DNA of 64,000 nucleotides, from NCBI RefSeq assembly GCF_004962245.1, contig NZ_SUHQ01000018.1:62001-126000 (forward strand), given 5' to 3'. Source of the DNA: Mesorhizobium sp. Lineage in GTDB: Bacteria; Pseudomonadota; Alphaproteobacteria; Rhizobiales; Rhizobiaceae. Shown here in pieces: positions 1 to 8,008 of the stretch. The notes beneath the pieces were generated by a model. The model worked only from the letters and a program-made list of their open reading frames with translations. It ran no database searches and had not been told where the DNA came from. The translations under genes were made by a program, and so were the position numbers. Position 1 is the stretch's first letter, and each line of letters opens with the position of its first letter.

Positions 1-2232
1 GACGAGGCGGCCTTCAACACGCTTCTGTCGAAGAACGCCGCGCGTGTCGTCTGGGCCGTATCCGACCGGCCTGCCTTGATCGGCCTGACCGGCGCCGACA
101 ACCAGGTGGACGGCTTCGAGCTGACCGCCATCCGCGCGCCGGGCGATCCGGCGCCGGCTCAGGTGACCGCCGGCGCCTTCGACGACAAGGGCCGCCGCAT
201 CGCCGACGCCACGCTGACCTTCTCGCCCGGCGAATCCACCGCCACCGGCACGATGGCGGTGCCGTTCGAACTGCGCAACGATTTCGCTTCGATCGCGCTT
301 GACGGCGAGCGGCAGGCCGGCGCCGTCCGCGTGCTCGACGAGAGTTCCAAGCGCCGCCGCGTCGGGCTGCTGTCGCAGGCCGAGGCCGACCAGGCGCAGC
401 CGCTTCTGTCGCCGCTCTACTACATCCGCCGCGCGCTGCAGCCCTTCGCCGATCTGGTCGAACCGTCCAGCGCCGACCTTGCCGACGCCATCCCGCAGCT
501 CCTCGACCAGAAGCCGGCGATGATCGTCATGGCCGATATCGGCACCATTCCGGAGCAAGTGCGGCAAAGGCTGGTCGACTGGGTCGACAATGGCGGCACG
601 CTGGTGCGGTTCGCCGGCTCGCGGCTGGTCGCCGCCGGCAATGACGACGATCTGCTGCCGGTCAGGCTGCGCATCGGCGAGCGCTCGCTCGGCGGCGCGC
701 TGTCGTGGACGACGCCGCAGGCAGTCACCGACTTTCCCAAGACCGGCCCCTTCGCCGACCTGGCTCCGCCCGCCGAGGTCACCGTCACCAGGCAAGTGCT
801 GGCCGAGCCGACGCCTGATATCGTCGAGCGCACCTGGGCCACGCTTGCCGACGGCACGCCGCTGGTGACCGGGATGAAGAAGGGCAAGGGCACGCTCGTC
901 CTGTTCCATGTCACGCCGGAGGCGACATGGTCGAACCTGCCGATCTCCGGCAGCTTCGTCGAGATGCTGCGGCGCATCGTGCAACTGTCGCGCAACCAGG
1001 GTGCGGCGGTCGCCAATGCCGAAGCCGCCGCCACTTCGCTGGCGCCCTACCGCATGATATCAGCCGACGGCACGCTCGTGCCGCCGACGCCGGATGCACG
1101 GCCGCTGGTGCCGGGTACCGGCCCGCTGCCGGTGACGTTCGAGAACCCGCCCGGCCTGTACGGAACCGAGACCGGCGTCTTTGCCCACAATCTGCTCGAT
1201 GCCGAAAGCAGCTTCGCACCGCTGGTCCGTCCTCAGATCACCGTGCCGGTCACCACCGTCCAGTACGCTTTCGACGAATCGCACAATTTGAAGGGCCCGC
1301 TGGTGGCGACAGCCCTTGTGCTGATGGTGCTCGACACGCTGGCCGTGTTCTGGATGGGCGGCCTCTTCTCGCGCCGGCCCCGCCACGCCCGCGCTGCCGC
1401 AACCACCGCCGCCCTGCTGATTGCGCTCGGCGCCCTGGTCGGCCACGCCGACATCGCCCGCGCCGATGATGCCAAACCCGGCGATGAGCGGGCGATCGAG
1501 GACATTTCGAAGACCCGGATCGCCTATGTGCAGACCGGCGAACGGAGCGTCGATTCGATCAGCCAGGCCGGGCTGGAGGGCCTGACCCGCTTCCTGATCG
1601 AGAAGACCGCGCTCGAGCCGGGGGCGCCGGCCAGTGTCGATATCTCGAAGGATCAGCTGTCCTTCTATCCCCTGATCTATTGGCCGATCGACCCTGCCGC
1701 ACCGATGCCGAGCCAGGCGGCGATCGCCCGCGTCGACGCCTATATGCAGCAGGGCGGCACGGTGCTGTTCGACACGCGCGACCAGTTCGCCACCGGCATC
1801 GGCGCGGATTCGGCCAGCCCGGCGACAGAGCGGCTGCGCGACATCCTCGGCAATCTCAACGTGCCGCCGCTGGAACCGGTGCCGTCGGACCACGTGCTGA
1901 CCAAGTCCTTCTACATCCTGCCTGAATTTCCCGGACGCTTCGCCGGCGGCCCGCTCTGGGTCGCGGCGTCGCTCGAAGCCAGCAACGTCGAGAACCGCCC
2001 CGTGCGCACCGGCGACGGCGTCTCGCCGATCATGATCACCGCCAACGATTTCGCCGGCGCCTGGGCGGTCGACGAGAATGGCGACCCGCTCTTGCCGACC
2101 GTGCCGTCGGACCCGATGCAGCGCATTTATGCGCTGCGCGCCGGCGTCAACATCATGATGTACATGCTGACCGGCAACTACAAATCCGATCAGGTGCACG
2201 TGCCGGTGCTGCTCGAACGGCTGGGGCAGTAA
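1..2232 (+). CDS. BatA/DUF4159-type membrane protein (5' end outside window)
   Basis: The frame is open from base 1, so the N-terminus lies upstream; 743 codons are visible. The first ~400 residues look periplasmic. A membrane segment follows (ATALVLMVLDTLAVFWMGG), then an Ala-rich hydrophobic stretch, then a C-terminal domain starting near RIAYVQTGERSVDS. That C-terminal part fits DUF4159, a Rossmann/amidotransferase-like fold. In alphaproteobacteria such proteins carry a BatA-like N-terminus and sit in operons with moxR and DUF58 genes linked to envelope or stress functions; those partners would be upstream and are not seen. The stop is followed after 3 bases by the next ATG, so the two are cotranscribed. 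The family call is recognition and the role is inferred. Confidence 0.75.
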   Translation, partial: DEAAFNTLLSKNAARVVWAVSDRPALIGLTGADNQVDGFELTAIRAPGDPAPAQVTAGAFDDKGRRIADATLTFSPGESTATGTMAVPFELRNDFASIALDGERQAGAVRVLDESSKRRRVGLLSQAEADQAQPLLSPLYYIRRALQPFADLVEPSSADLADAIPQLLDQKPAMIVMADIGTIPEQVRQRLVDWVDNGGTLVRFAGSRLVAAGNDDDLLPVRLRIGERSLGGALSWTTPQAVTDFPKTGPFADLAPPAEVTVTRQVLAEPTPDIVERTWATLADGTPLVTGMKKGKGTLVLFHVTPEATWSNLPISGSFVEMLRRIVQLSRNQGAAVANAEAAATSLAPYRMISADGTLVPPTPDARPLVPGTGPLPVTFENPPGLYGTETGVFAHNLLDAESSFAPLVRPQITVPVTTVQYAFDESHNLKGPLVATALVLMVLDTLAVFWMGGLFSRRPRHARAAATTAALLIALGALVGHADIARADDAKPGDERAIEDISKTRIAYVQTGERSVDSISQAGLEGLTRFLIEKTALEPGAPASVDISKDQLSFYPLIYWPIDPAAPMPSQAAIARVDAYMQQGGTVLFDTRDQFATGIGADSASPATERLRDILGNLNVPPLEPVPSDHVLTKSFYILPEFPGRFAGGPLWVAASLEASNVENRPVRTGDGVSPIMITANDFAGAWAVDENGDPLLPTVPSDPMQRIYALRAGVNIMMYMLTGNYKSDQVHVPVLLERLGQ

Positions 2233-2235
2233 GCC

Positions 2236-4338
2236 ATGAACTGGTCGCTCGCCTTCGAACCGCTCATCTCCTTGCCGCTGCTTGGCCTGGTGCTGGCGCC
2301 GCTGTTGCTGCTGGCATTGGCCGGCCTGTGGTTTCGCCAGCGCGGCGCGGTCTTCCGTTTCGCCGCCCTGCTCGCGCTGGGCGCGGCCCTGCTCAACCCG
2401 GTGTTCCTCGACGAAGAGCGCGAGGCGCTGAAAAGCGTCGTCGCCGTCGTCGTCGACCGCAGCCAGAGCCAGGACATCGGCGAGCGCACCAAGCAGACCG
2501 ACGAGGCGCTGGCCGGGCTTCAGCAACGCCTCGGTCGCTTCAAGCAGTTCGACGTCCGCGTCGTCGAGGCCGGCAAGTCGGAAGCCGCCGAGGAACGCAC
2601 CGAAACGCGGCTTTTCAGCGCGCTTGAGAGTGCTTTCCGCGACGTACCGCCTTCGCGCATCGGCGGCGCCATCATGGTCACCGACGGCGAGGTGCATGAC
2701 ACCCCCGCCGGCACACCCGACTTCAACGCCCCGCTGCATGCGCTGATCACCGGCAACGACCAGGAAAAGGATCGCCGCATCCGCTTCGAGAATGCGCCGC
2801 GCTTCGGTCTGGTCGGCAAGCCGCTCGAAATGACCTATCGCGTCATCGCCACCAACAATGAGGCCGGCTCGGTCGATGTGCGGGTGTCGGTCAATGGCGA
2901 GCAGGTTTCGGTCGAGCGCGCCACCATCGGCCAGGCCATGCCGCTGCAGGTGACCATTCCCAGCGCCGGCCGCAACATCGTCGAACTGGCCATCGATCCC
3001 CAGCCCGGCGAACTCACCGACACCAACAACCGCGCCATCGCGCTGATCGACGGCATCCGCGAGAATTTGCGCGTGCTGCTGGTCTCCGGCGAGCCGCACG
3101 CCGGCGAGCGCACCTGGCGCAACCTGCTGAAATCCGACGCCTCGGTCGATCTTGTCCACTTTACCATCCTGCGGCCGCCGGAAAAGCAGGACGGCACGCC
3201 GATCAACGAATTGTCGCTGATCGCCTTCCCGACGCGCGAGCTGTTCGTCGAGAAGATCAAGGATTTCGACCTGATCATCTTCGACCGCTACCAGCACCGC
3301 GACGTGCTGCCGATCCTCTATTACGACTACATCGCCGAATATGTCGAAAAGGGCGGCGCATTGCTGATCGCGGCAGGGCCCGAATATGCCGGCGAAAGCT
3401 CGATCGCCCGCACGCCTCTGATGTCGGCGCTGCCGGCGATGCCCACCGGCGAAGTCGTCGACAAGGCCTTCTATCCGCGCCTCACCGAGCTTGGCCAGCG
3501 CCATCCGGTGACGCGCGCGCTCGACGGCTCCGCCACCGAGCCGCCGCACTGGAGCCGCTGGTTCCGCACCATCGGCGTCGAGAACCCCGAAGGCGAGGCG
3601 GTGATGAAGGGCGCCGACAACCGTCCGCTGCTCCTGCTCGACCGCAAGGGCGAAGGCCGCGTCGGCATGTTCCTGTCCGACCAGGGCTGGTTGTGGGCGC
3701 GCGGCTACGAGGGCGGCGGTCCGCATGTCCAGCTCTATCGCCGCATCGCCCACTGGCTGATGAAGGAGCCCGAACTCGAAGAGGAGCGGCTGACCGCCGA
3801 CGGCCGCGGCATGATGCTGGAAATCCGTCGCCAGACGATGAGCGACGACCCCGGCCCGGCGCAGGTCATCACCCCGTCCGGCAAGGCGATGACCGTGAAA
3901 CTCGAGGGATCCGAACCCGGCGTTTTCCTGGGCAGCATCGAGACCAACGAAATCGGCCTCTATCAGGTCGGCAATGGAGATTTGAAGGCGCTTGCCCATG
4001 TCGGCCCGGTCAACGCGCCTGAATTCACCGACGTCGTCTCCACCCAGAACCGGCTGAAAGCGCCGACCGAGGCCACTGGCGGCAGCGTGCGCCGGCTGGC
4101 GCCCCCATCGTCAGCTCTTGGGTCAGCTCTTGGTAACCTCGCCGGCGGCGTGACGCTGCCCTCGGTCGTCCCGGTCCGCGCCTCGGGCGCGGCCACCGGC
4201 AACGACTGGATCGGTCTGCGCACCACCGACGACAGCGTGCTGAAGGCCGTCTCGCGCGTACCGCTGTTCGGCGGGTTTCTCGGCCTCGGCCTGCTGCTTC
4301 TGGCATTGGGTTCGATGTGGTACCGCGAGGGGCGGTAG
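2236..4338 (+). CDS. Large membrane protein with amidotransferase-like domain, partner of DUF4159 protein
   Basis: 700 residues. Two hydrophobic N-terminal helices (about residues 10-60) are followed by a region resembling a von Willebrand A fold (VVAVVVDRSQSQDI, then MVTDGEVHDTP, which could contribute a MIDAS-like site). Next comes a class-I glutamine-amidotransferase-like segment (GGALLIAAGPEYAG) without an obvious catalytic Cys. A C-terminal helix (LFGGFLGLGLLLLALGSMW) closes it. The ATG at 2236 lies 3 bases past the previous stop. The arrangement suggests an inner-membrane protein displaying a large periplasmic domain, working with the upstream DUF4159 protein. Substrate and partners are unknown. 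Confidence 0.7.
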   Translation: MNWSLAFEPLISLPLLGLVLAPLLLLALAGLWFRQRGAVFRFAALLALGAALLNPVFLDEEREALKSVVAVVVDRSQSQDIGERTKQTDEALAGLQQRLGRFKQFDVRVVEAGKSEAAEERTETRLFSALESAFRDVPPSRIGGAIMVTDGEVHDTPAGTPDFNAPLHALITGNDQEKDRRIRFENAPRFGLVGKPLEMTYRVIATNNEAGSVDVRVSVNGEQVSVERATIGQAMPLQVTIPSAGRNIVELAIDPQPGELTDTNNRAIALIDGIRENLRVLLVSGEPHAGERTWRNLLKSDASVDLVHFTILRPPEKQDGTPINELSLIAFPTRELFVEKIKDFDLIIFDRYQHRDVLPILYYDYIAEYVEKGGALLIAAGPEYAGESSIARTPLMSALPAMPTGEVVDKAFYPRLTELGQRHPVTRALDGSATEPPHWSRWFRTIGVENPEGEAVMKGADNRPLLLLDRKGEGRVGMFLSDQGWLWARGYEGGGPHVQLYRRIAHWLMKEPELEEERLTADGRGMMLEIRRQTMSDDPGPAQVITPSGKAMTVKLEGSEPGVFLGSIETNEIGLYQVGNGDLKALAHVGPVNAPEFTDVVSTQNRLKAPTEATGGSVRRLAPPSSALGSALGNLAGGVTLPSVVPVRASGAATGNDWIGLRTTDDSVLKAVSRVPLFGGFLGLGLLLLALGSMWYREGR

Positions 4339-4503
4339 CTCCCTTCTCCCCGTGACTATACGGGGAGAAGGTGCCGGCAGGCGGATGAGGAGCGGCGCCA
4401 GCCCTGCGAATTTTGTCCGAACTTTGCGCTGCCCCTCACCCTGCTCCGCCCGGCAAGCCGGGCTTCGCTTCCCTCTCCCCGTAAACGGGGCAAGGGAAGA
4501 GCA
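4339..4503. repeat. Dispersed palindromic intergenic repeat (CTTCTCCCC family), copy 1
   Basis: A perfect 12-bp inverted repeat (CCTTCTCCCCGT at 4342-4353, ACGGGGAGAAGG at 4360-4371) is followed by GTGCCGGCAGGCGGATGAGG. A second inverted unit of the same kind sits at about 4470-4495 (CTCTCCCCGT, then ACGGGG). The same design recurs at 16549-16664. It lies between convergent genes and could fold into a strong hairpin acting as transcript end or mRNA stabiliser. No T-run follows. Confidence 0.75.
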
Positions 4504-4809
4504 CTACTCCTCCGGCTCCGTCGTGAACATCAGCGGATAGCCCTTGGCCTTGCCGGCATCGGTCGCCCGCGTCGCCTTGGTTTCGGCGACGTCCCTGGTG
4601 AAGACGGCGACGACGCAGACGCCGCGCTGGTGCGCGGTGATCATCACCCGCCGCGCCTGGTCCTCGCTCAGCTTGAATTCGCCCTTGAGCACCGTCACCA
4701 CGAACTCGCGCGGCGTGAAATCGTCATTGAGGAGGATGACCTTGTAGAGCTTCGGCCGTTCGATCTTCGGCTTGGTTTTAGTGCGGGGTTTGGTGACGAT
4801 CTCAGGCAT
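4504..4809 (-). CDS. clpS: ATP-dependent Clp protease adaptor ClpS
   Basis: 101 residues, normal length for the family. ClpS docks on the N-terminal domain of ClpA and delivers N-degron substrates to ClpAP. The sequence shows the core motif KLYKVILLNDDFTPREFVV near residues 20-38, including the Asn-Asp-Asp pocket residues, and a second conserved stretch around HQRGVCVVAVFTRDVAETK. Many Rhizobiales carry two ClpS paralogues; the Lys-rich N-tail and divergent middle (EFKLSEDQARRVMITAH) suggest the ClpS2 type, but that is a weak call. It is monocistronic, convergent with the upstream pair. Confidence 0.88.
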   Translation of the reverse strand: MPEIVTKPRTKTKPKIERPKLYKVILLNDDFTPREFVVTVLKGEFKLSEDQARRVMITAHQRGVCVVAVFTRDVAETKATRATDAGKAKGYPLMFTTEPEE

Positions 4810-5167
4810 CGGAACCGGCAGTCGCGCGCAAGAATTTCGCTTTCATTCTGACATAGGCAAAAGCGGTCGTCCATTTTGAGCCGTGCGCAAACCGCGATCC
4901 GGCGGGCGCGGCCGTTTCACAAGTCCGAGATTGCCGCTCGCGGCGGGGATTGCATCACCAAAGCGTGGGATCAAAGCGCAGCGAAATTGCGAGGTCGGTT
5001 ATCCCGGGCCGCAAATCGAGCGCGGAAATGGCACGGCGCTACGACGTGAGCGGGCCGACGGGGAGCAGAATTGCTGCCGTGACCTGACTGCGAAAGACCG
5101 ACTTGGGTTGGGAAGCTCACATTGCCGTCATTGATCTGAGCGACCGGGTCGCGGGCTTAGCTGCCAA
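4810..5167. other. Gene-free stretch between clpS and the arsR promoter
   Basis: About 360 bases separate divergent clpS and the ArsR gene. A Gly/Arg-rich 83-codon frame at 4883-5134 lacks a ribosome site and resembles GC-biased noise, so I do not call it. The 3' end carries the arsR promoter; a clpS promoter should lie at the left but none is clear. Confidence 0.5.
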
Positions 5168-5197
5168 TTGACATGCAGGTATTTACCTGCATATTGT
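5168..5197 (+). promoter_or_regulatory. Promoter with embedded ArsR-type operator
   Basis: A consensus -35 (TTGACA, 5168-5173) and a -10-like TATTGT (5192-5197) are separated by 18 bases. The spacer is almost entirely a perfect inverted repeat, ATGCAGGTA-TT-TACCTGCAT (5173-5192). A bound dimer would block RNA polymerase directly. The first base of the downstream ArsR gene is 24 bases beyond the -10, so autoregulation is the natural reading; it is inferred, not shown. Confidence 0.7.
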
Positions 5198-5220
5198 GTT
5201 CTCACATTCGAGTGAGACCG

Positions 5221-5535
5221 ATGCAAGCCGACAAGGTTTTCAAAGCGCTGGGCGATCCGACACGCAGAAGGCTGCTTGACCTTCTTTGTGAGAAGAACGG
5301 GCAGACGCTCGGCCAGCTTTGCGAAAACCTGGACATGGCCCGGCAATCGGCCACGCAGCACCTCGGGATATTGGAGGCGGCCAATCTGGTGAGCACGGTC
5401 AGGCGTGGACGGGAAAAGCTGCATTTCATCAATCCCGTGCCGCTGCACGAGGTCTACGAACGGTGGGTGCGGAAATTCGAACACCAGCGGCTCAGCCTGC
5501 TGCACGATCTGAAGAAGGAACTTGAAGGAGAGTGA
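5221..5535 (+). CDS. ArsR-family winged-helix repressor
   Basis: 104 residues. It starts QADKVFKALGDPTRRRLLD, the usual opening of ArsR regulators paired with SRPBCC proteins; the helix-turn-helix is about residues 30-60 (TLGQLCENLDMARQSATQHLGIL). No Cys cluster for metal binding is visible: a lone Cys in LLCEKNG and one in QLCENL do not form the classic CxC box, so the ligand is probably not a metal. I start at 5221 rather than the in-frame ATG at 5173, because 5173 lies inside the operator palindrome and promoter. The stop is 2 bases before the SRPBCC ATG, so the two form an operon. Confidence 0.85.
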   Translation: MQADKVFKALGDPTRRRLLDLLCEKNGQTLGQLCENLDMARQSATQHLGILEAANLVSTVRRGREKLHFINPVPLHEVYERWVRKFEHQRLSLLHDLKKELEGE

Positions 5536-5537
5536 CA

Positions 5538-6002
5538 ATGACCGAAGAGACGACCAGCTTTGTTTACGTGACCTATATTCTCTCGACCCCGGAAAAGGTG
5601 TTCGAGGCCATAACGAAACCGGACGTCACAAGGCGCTACTGGGGGCACGAGAACGTCTCCGACTGGAATCCCGGATCGAACTGGGAACATATCCGTGCCA
5701 ACGATGAGCGAACCGTCGAACTCGTCGGCAAGGTCATCGAGGTCTCGCCGCCGACCCGTCTCGTCATCACCTGGGCGAATGCTTCGCAGGCCTCCGATCC
5801 GGCAAGCTACAGCCGGGTGACGTTCGCGATCGAGGAATACGACAACATGGTCCGGCTGACCGTCACCCATGACGAACTCGAAGCCGGCAGCGGGATGGCG
5901 AAAGGCATCAAACAAGGTTGGCCGGCCGTCCTGTCCAGCCTGAAATCCTTCCTCGAAACCGGCCGCGGCATTGACCTTTTCGCCAAGCCCAAATCGGCCT
6001 GA
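5538..6002 (+). CDS. SRPBCC (AHSA1-like) domain protein
   Basis: 154 residues, a single START/Bet v1-like domain (opening FVYVTYILSTPEKVFEAITKP; end GWPAVLSSLKSFLETG), a typical AHSA1 size. These small hydrophobic-pocket proteins are regularly coupled to ArsR regulators; their ligands are mostly unknown. AAGGAG at 5525-5530 sits 7 bases before the ATG, which decides the start. It is translationally coupled to the repressor upstream and followed after 58 bases by a GFA-family gene, so the three probably share one operator-controlled transcript. Confidence 0.85.
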   Translation: MTEETTSFVYVTYILSTPEKVFEAITKPDVTRRYWGHENVSDWNPGSNWEHIRANDERTVELVGKVIEVSPPTRLVITWANASQASDPASYSRVTFAIEEYDNMVRLTVTHDELEAGSGMAKGIKQGWPAVLSSLKSFLETGRGIDLFAKPKSA

Positions 6003-6060
6003 TCCCCAATCCTGATCCCTTGTGGTGCCAATCAACAAGTCTGCCAGCGGGAGAATGACA

Positions 6061-6513
6061 ATGACCACGACCTATACTGGCGCCAAAGCCTATGCCGGCG
6101 CCAAAACCTATACCGGCGGATGCGCGTGCGGCGCGATCCGCTATGAAACGAGCAGCGAACCCATCTTCGAGAACCACTGCCAATGCCGGGATTGCCAGAA
6201 ACGAAGCGGCACGGGGCATGGATCCTATCTGACCTTTCCCCGGCGAGCCGACGTGACAATTACGGGCGAAGCGAACACCTGGCGGGTAGCAGGCGACAGC
6301 GGGAACGAAAAGGTCCACGCCTTCTGCCCGACCTGCGGAACGCCGGTCTATCTGACATCCGTCGAAATGCCGGAACCGATTGCGGTCCACGCGACCACCC
6401 TTGACGACCCCGGCCAATTCAACCCGCAGGTGGTCACGTACACCATCCACGGCCATGCGTGGGACACGATTGATTCCTCGTTGCAGAAATTCGAGCGAAT
6501 GCCACCCGGATAA
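6061..6513 (+). CDS. GFA/CENP-V family zinc protein
   Basis: 150 residues. The zinc-binding pattern of the glutathione-dependent formaldehyde-activating (GFA) family is complete: CACGAIRYE, then CQCRDCQKRSG, then FCPTCGTPVY. The family includes enzymes that add glutathione to formaldehyde, but most members are untested. The first ~15 residues carry a small tandem repeat (YTGAKAYAGAKTYTGG) that looks like local duplication. GGGAG (6049-6053) lies 7 bases before the ATG at 6061; another ATG at 6055 is in frame. It probably belongs with the ArsR-SRPBCC operon. Confidence 0.82.
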   Translation: MTTTYTGAKAYAGAKTYTGGCACGAIRYETSSEPIFENHCQCRDCQKRSGTGHGSYLTFPRRADVTITGEANTWRVAGDSGNEKVHAFCPTCGTPVYLTSVEMPEPIAVHATTLDDPGQFNPQVVTYTIHGHAWDTIDSSLQKFERMPPG

Positions 6514-6654
6514 ATTCCGCTGAGAGCAATACGAAACTGCCGACAATGTTGATGGTCCGCCAGGGCTTAAGCCGTTCGTCGCGGTTGTCGGCGGCATCGG
6601 GTCGTTTGGTGCCGAAAGGCCGGGGCCAAGTGGCATCACTCGGCGCCGCAGAAA

Positions 6655-6717
6655 TGCTGATAAAACAAATAGATAGAGCGGGATTTCCGGTTCAGTTTTG
6701 AACGCATCCCGCTCTAG
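6655..6717. repeat. Palindromic intergenic element / likely terminator
   Basis: AGAGCGGGAT near 6676-6685 pairs with ATCCCGCTCT near 6707-6716, with AAACAAATAGAT before the first arm. The right arm touches the stop of the minus-strand MBL-rhodanese gene, so the hairpin can end that transcript. The form AAACAAATAGATAGAGCGGGA resembles a dispersed rhizobial repeat. Confidence 0.55.
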
Positions 6718-7751
6718 CGGGTGAGCGGGCCGCTCGCCTTCCTCCAGGCATCGATGCCGCCTTGGATGTGCCGGGCGCTAGCAATCCCCGCATCCTGTGC
6801 CGCCTGAACCGCCATGGCCGAGCGCTCGCCGAAGGCGCAATAAAACAGCAGTCGCCTGCTGGTCGACCTGGCGAGCTCATGCAGCATCCCGCCCGCGGCG
6901 ATGTTCTCCTGCAGCGTCGTATAAGGCACATGCAACGCCCCCGGAATGATGCCGTGCCGTTCTCGCTCGGAGCGCTCGCGCAGATCGATCAGCGCGATAT
7001 CGGGCTCTCCCACCAGCGCAAGCGCCTGCTCGGCCGTGACTGCCCAGCCACGCCGCGCAATCTCTTCCTGATGAAGCCCGACCTTCATGTTGGCAGGCAC
7101 GGCGACATCCATCATTTTCGGATTCGCAAGCTTCAAATTGTTCATGATCTCGACGTAGTCTTCCACCGACTTCACTTGCAGGCGCGGATTGAAGGCCTTT
7201 TCCTCGCCGATGGTCGAGACGGTCTCGCCCTTGTAATCATGCGCCGGGTAGATCAGCGTCTCGTCGGGAAGCTTGAGCAGGCGGCCAAAGATCGATTCAT
7301 ATTGCTGCCGCGGATCGCCATTCTGGAAATCGGTGCGGCCAGTGCCGCGGATGAGCAGCGTATCACCGGTGAAGACCCGGTCCGGCAGAATGAAGCTGTA
7401 GGAATCATCGGTGTGGCCGGGTGTGTAGATCACGTCGAGCGCAAGCCCCTCGATGGTGAGCTTGTCGCCATCGGAAAGTCGCATCGAAACCACGTCCGCC
7501 TTGGTCTGCTCGCCCATCACGGTGATGCACTGGGTCTTGTCGCGCAGCGCCCCCAGGCCGGTGATGTGGTCAGCGTGCAGGTGCGTGTCCACCGCCTTGA
7601 CGAGCTTGAGGTCGAGCTCATGCACGAGCTGGAGATAGCGATCGACCTTCTCCAGCACGGGATCGATGATCAGCGATTCGCCGCCCCGGCGGCTGGCGAG
7701 CAGATAGGAGTAGGTGCCCGAGACAGAGTCGAAGAGCTGCCGGAAGATCAT
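6714..7751 (-). CDS. MBL-fold persulfide dioxygenase fused to rhodanese
   Basis: 345 residues. The N-terminal ~235 residues are a metallo-beta-lactamase fold of the ETHE1 type: THLHADH, PGHTDDS, FTGDTLL and YPAHDYKG supply the metal-binding His and Asp residues. The C-terminal ~100 residues are a rhodanese domain (DLRERSERERHGIIPGAL) with candidate active Cys in FYCAFGERS. Such fusions oxidise glutathione persulfide to sulfite and move sulfane sulfur to thiosulfate. I start at the ATG ending at 7751 (MIFRQLFD); the longer frame to 7841 runs through a repeat element. No sulfide regulator is adjacent. Confidence 0.85.
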   Translation of the reverse strand: MIFRQLFDSVSGTYSYLLASRRGGESLIIDPVLEKVDRYLQLVHELDLKLVKAVDTHLHADHITGLGALRDKTQCITVMGEQTKADVVSMRLSDGDKLTIEGLALDVIYTPGHTDDSYSFILPDRVFTGDTLLIRGTGRTDFQNGDPRQQYESIFGRLLKLPDETLIYPAHDYKGETVSTIGEEKAFNPRLQVKSVEDYVEIMNNLKLANPKMMDVAVPANMKVGLHQEEIARRGWAVTAEQALALVGEPDIALIDLRERSERERHGIIPGALHVPYTTLQENIAAGGMLHELARSTSRRLLFYCAFGERSAMAVQAAQDAGIASARHIQGGIDAWRKASGPLTR

Positions 7752-7811
7752 TCTGCCACATGCTCCGTTGAATCCCCGCCTCTCCGACAGAGCCGGGATG
7801 GCTCCATCTCT

Positions 7812-7885
7812 TTTACCATGATCCCGAAAATCGGTCCCCACTTTTCGCCGACGCGGACCTTCGGTTCGCGATCATGCTCTCCTGC
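7812..7885. repeat. CATGATC...GATCATG dispersed repeat, copy 1
   Basis: CATGATCCCGAAAATCGG near 7817 is closed by GCGATCATGC near 7868-7877, giving an outer ATGATC/GATCAT inverted repeat around a GAAAA...TTTTC core. The same architecture is at 47220-47268 and 43792-43836. It lies in the gap upstream of the MBL-rhodanese gene. Confidence 0.55.
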
Positions 7886-8008
7886 ACACCTATCCGCGCT
7901 GGTCGAATTCTTCGATCAGGCTTGGCTGACCCATCTGGCAAATGCCGCGGCGTAGCGTGAACGAGCCATATGGCTGATTTCGTTTCCCCGTGCGCGGCGA
8001 GAAGAAGA

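Noticed and set aside
1060..3999. Very long minus-strand open frame opposite the first two genes
   Set aside because: It is the reverse of two well-supported plus-strand genes in a GC-rich genome; composition (His/Asp/Arg/Gly-rich, no domains) is shadow-like.
4883..5134. 83-codon frame upstream of arsR
   Set aside because: No ribosome site, Arg/Gly-rich, no recognisable fold; left as non-coding.
5173..5220. Upstream ATG extension of the ArsR gene
   Set aside because: The ATG lies inside the promoter palindrome, and residues before QADKVFKAL are not family-like.
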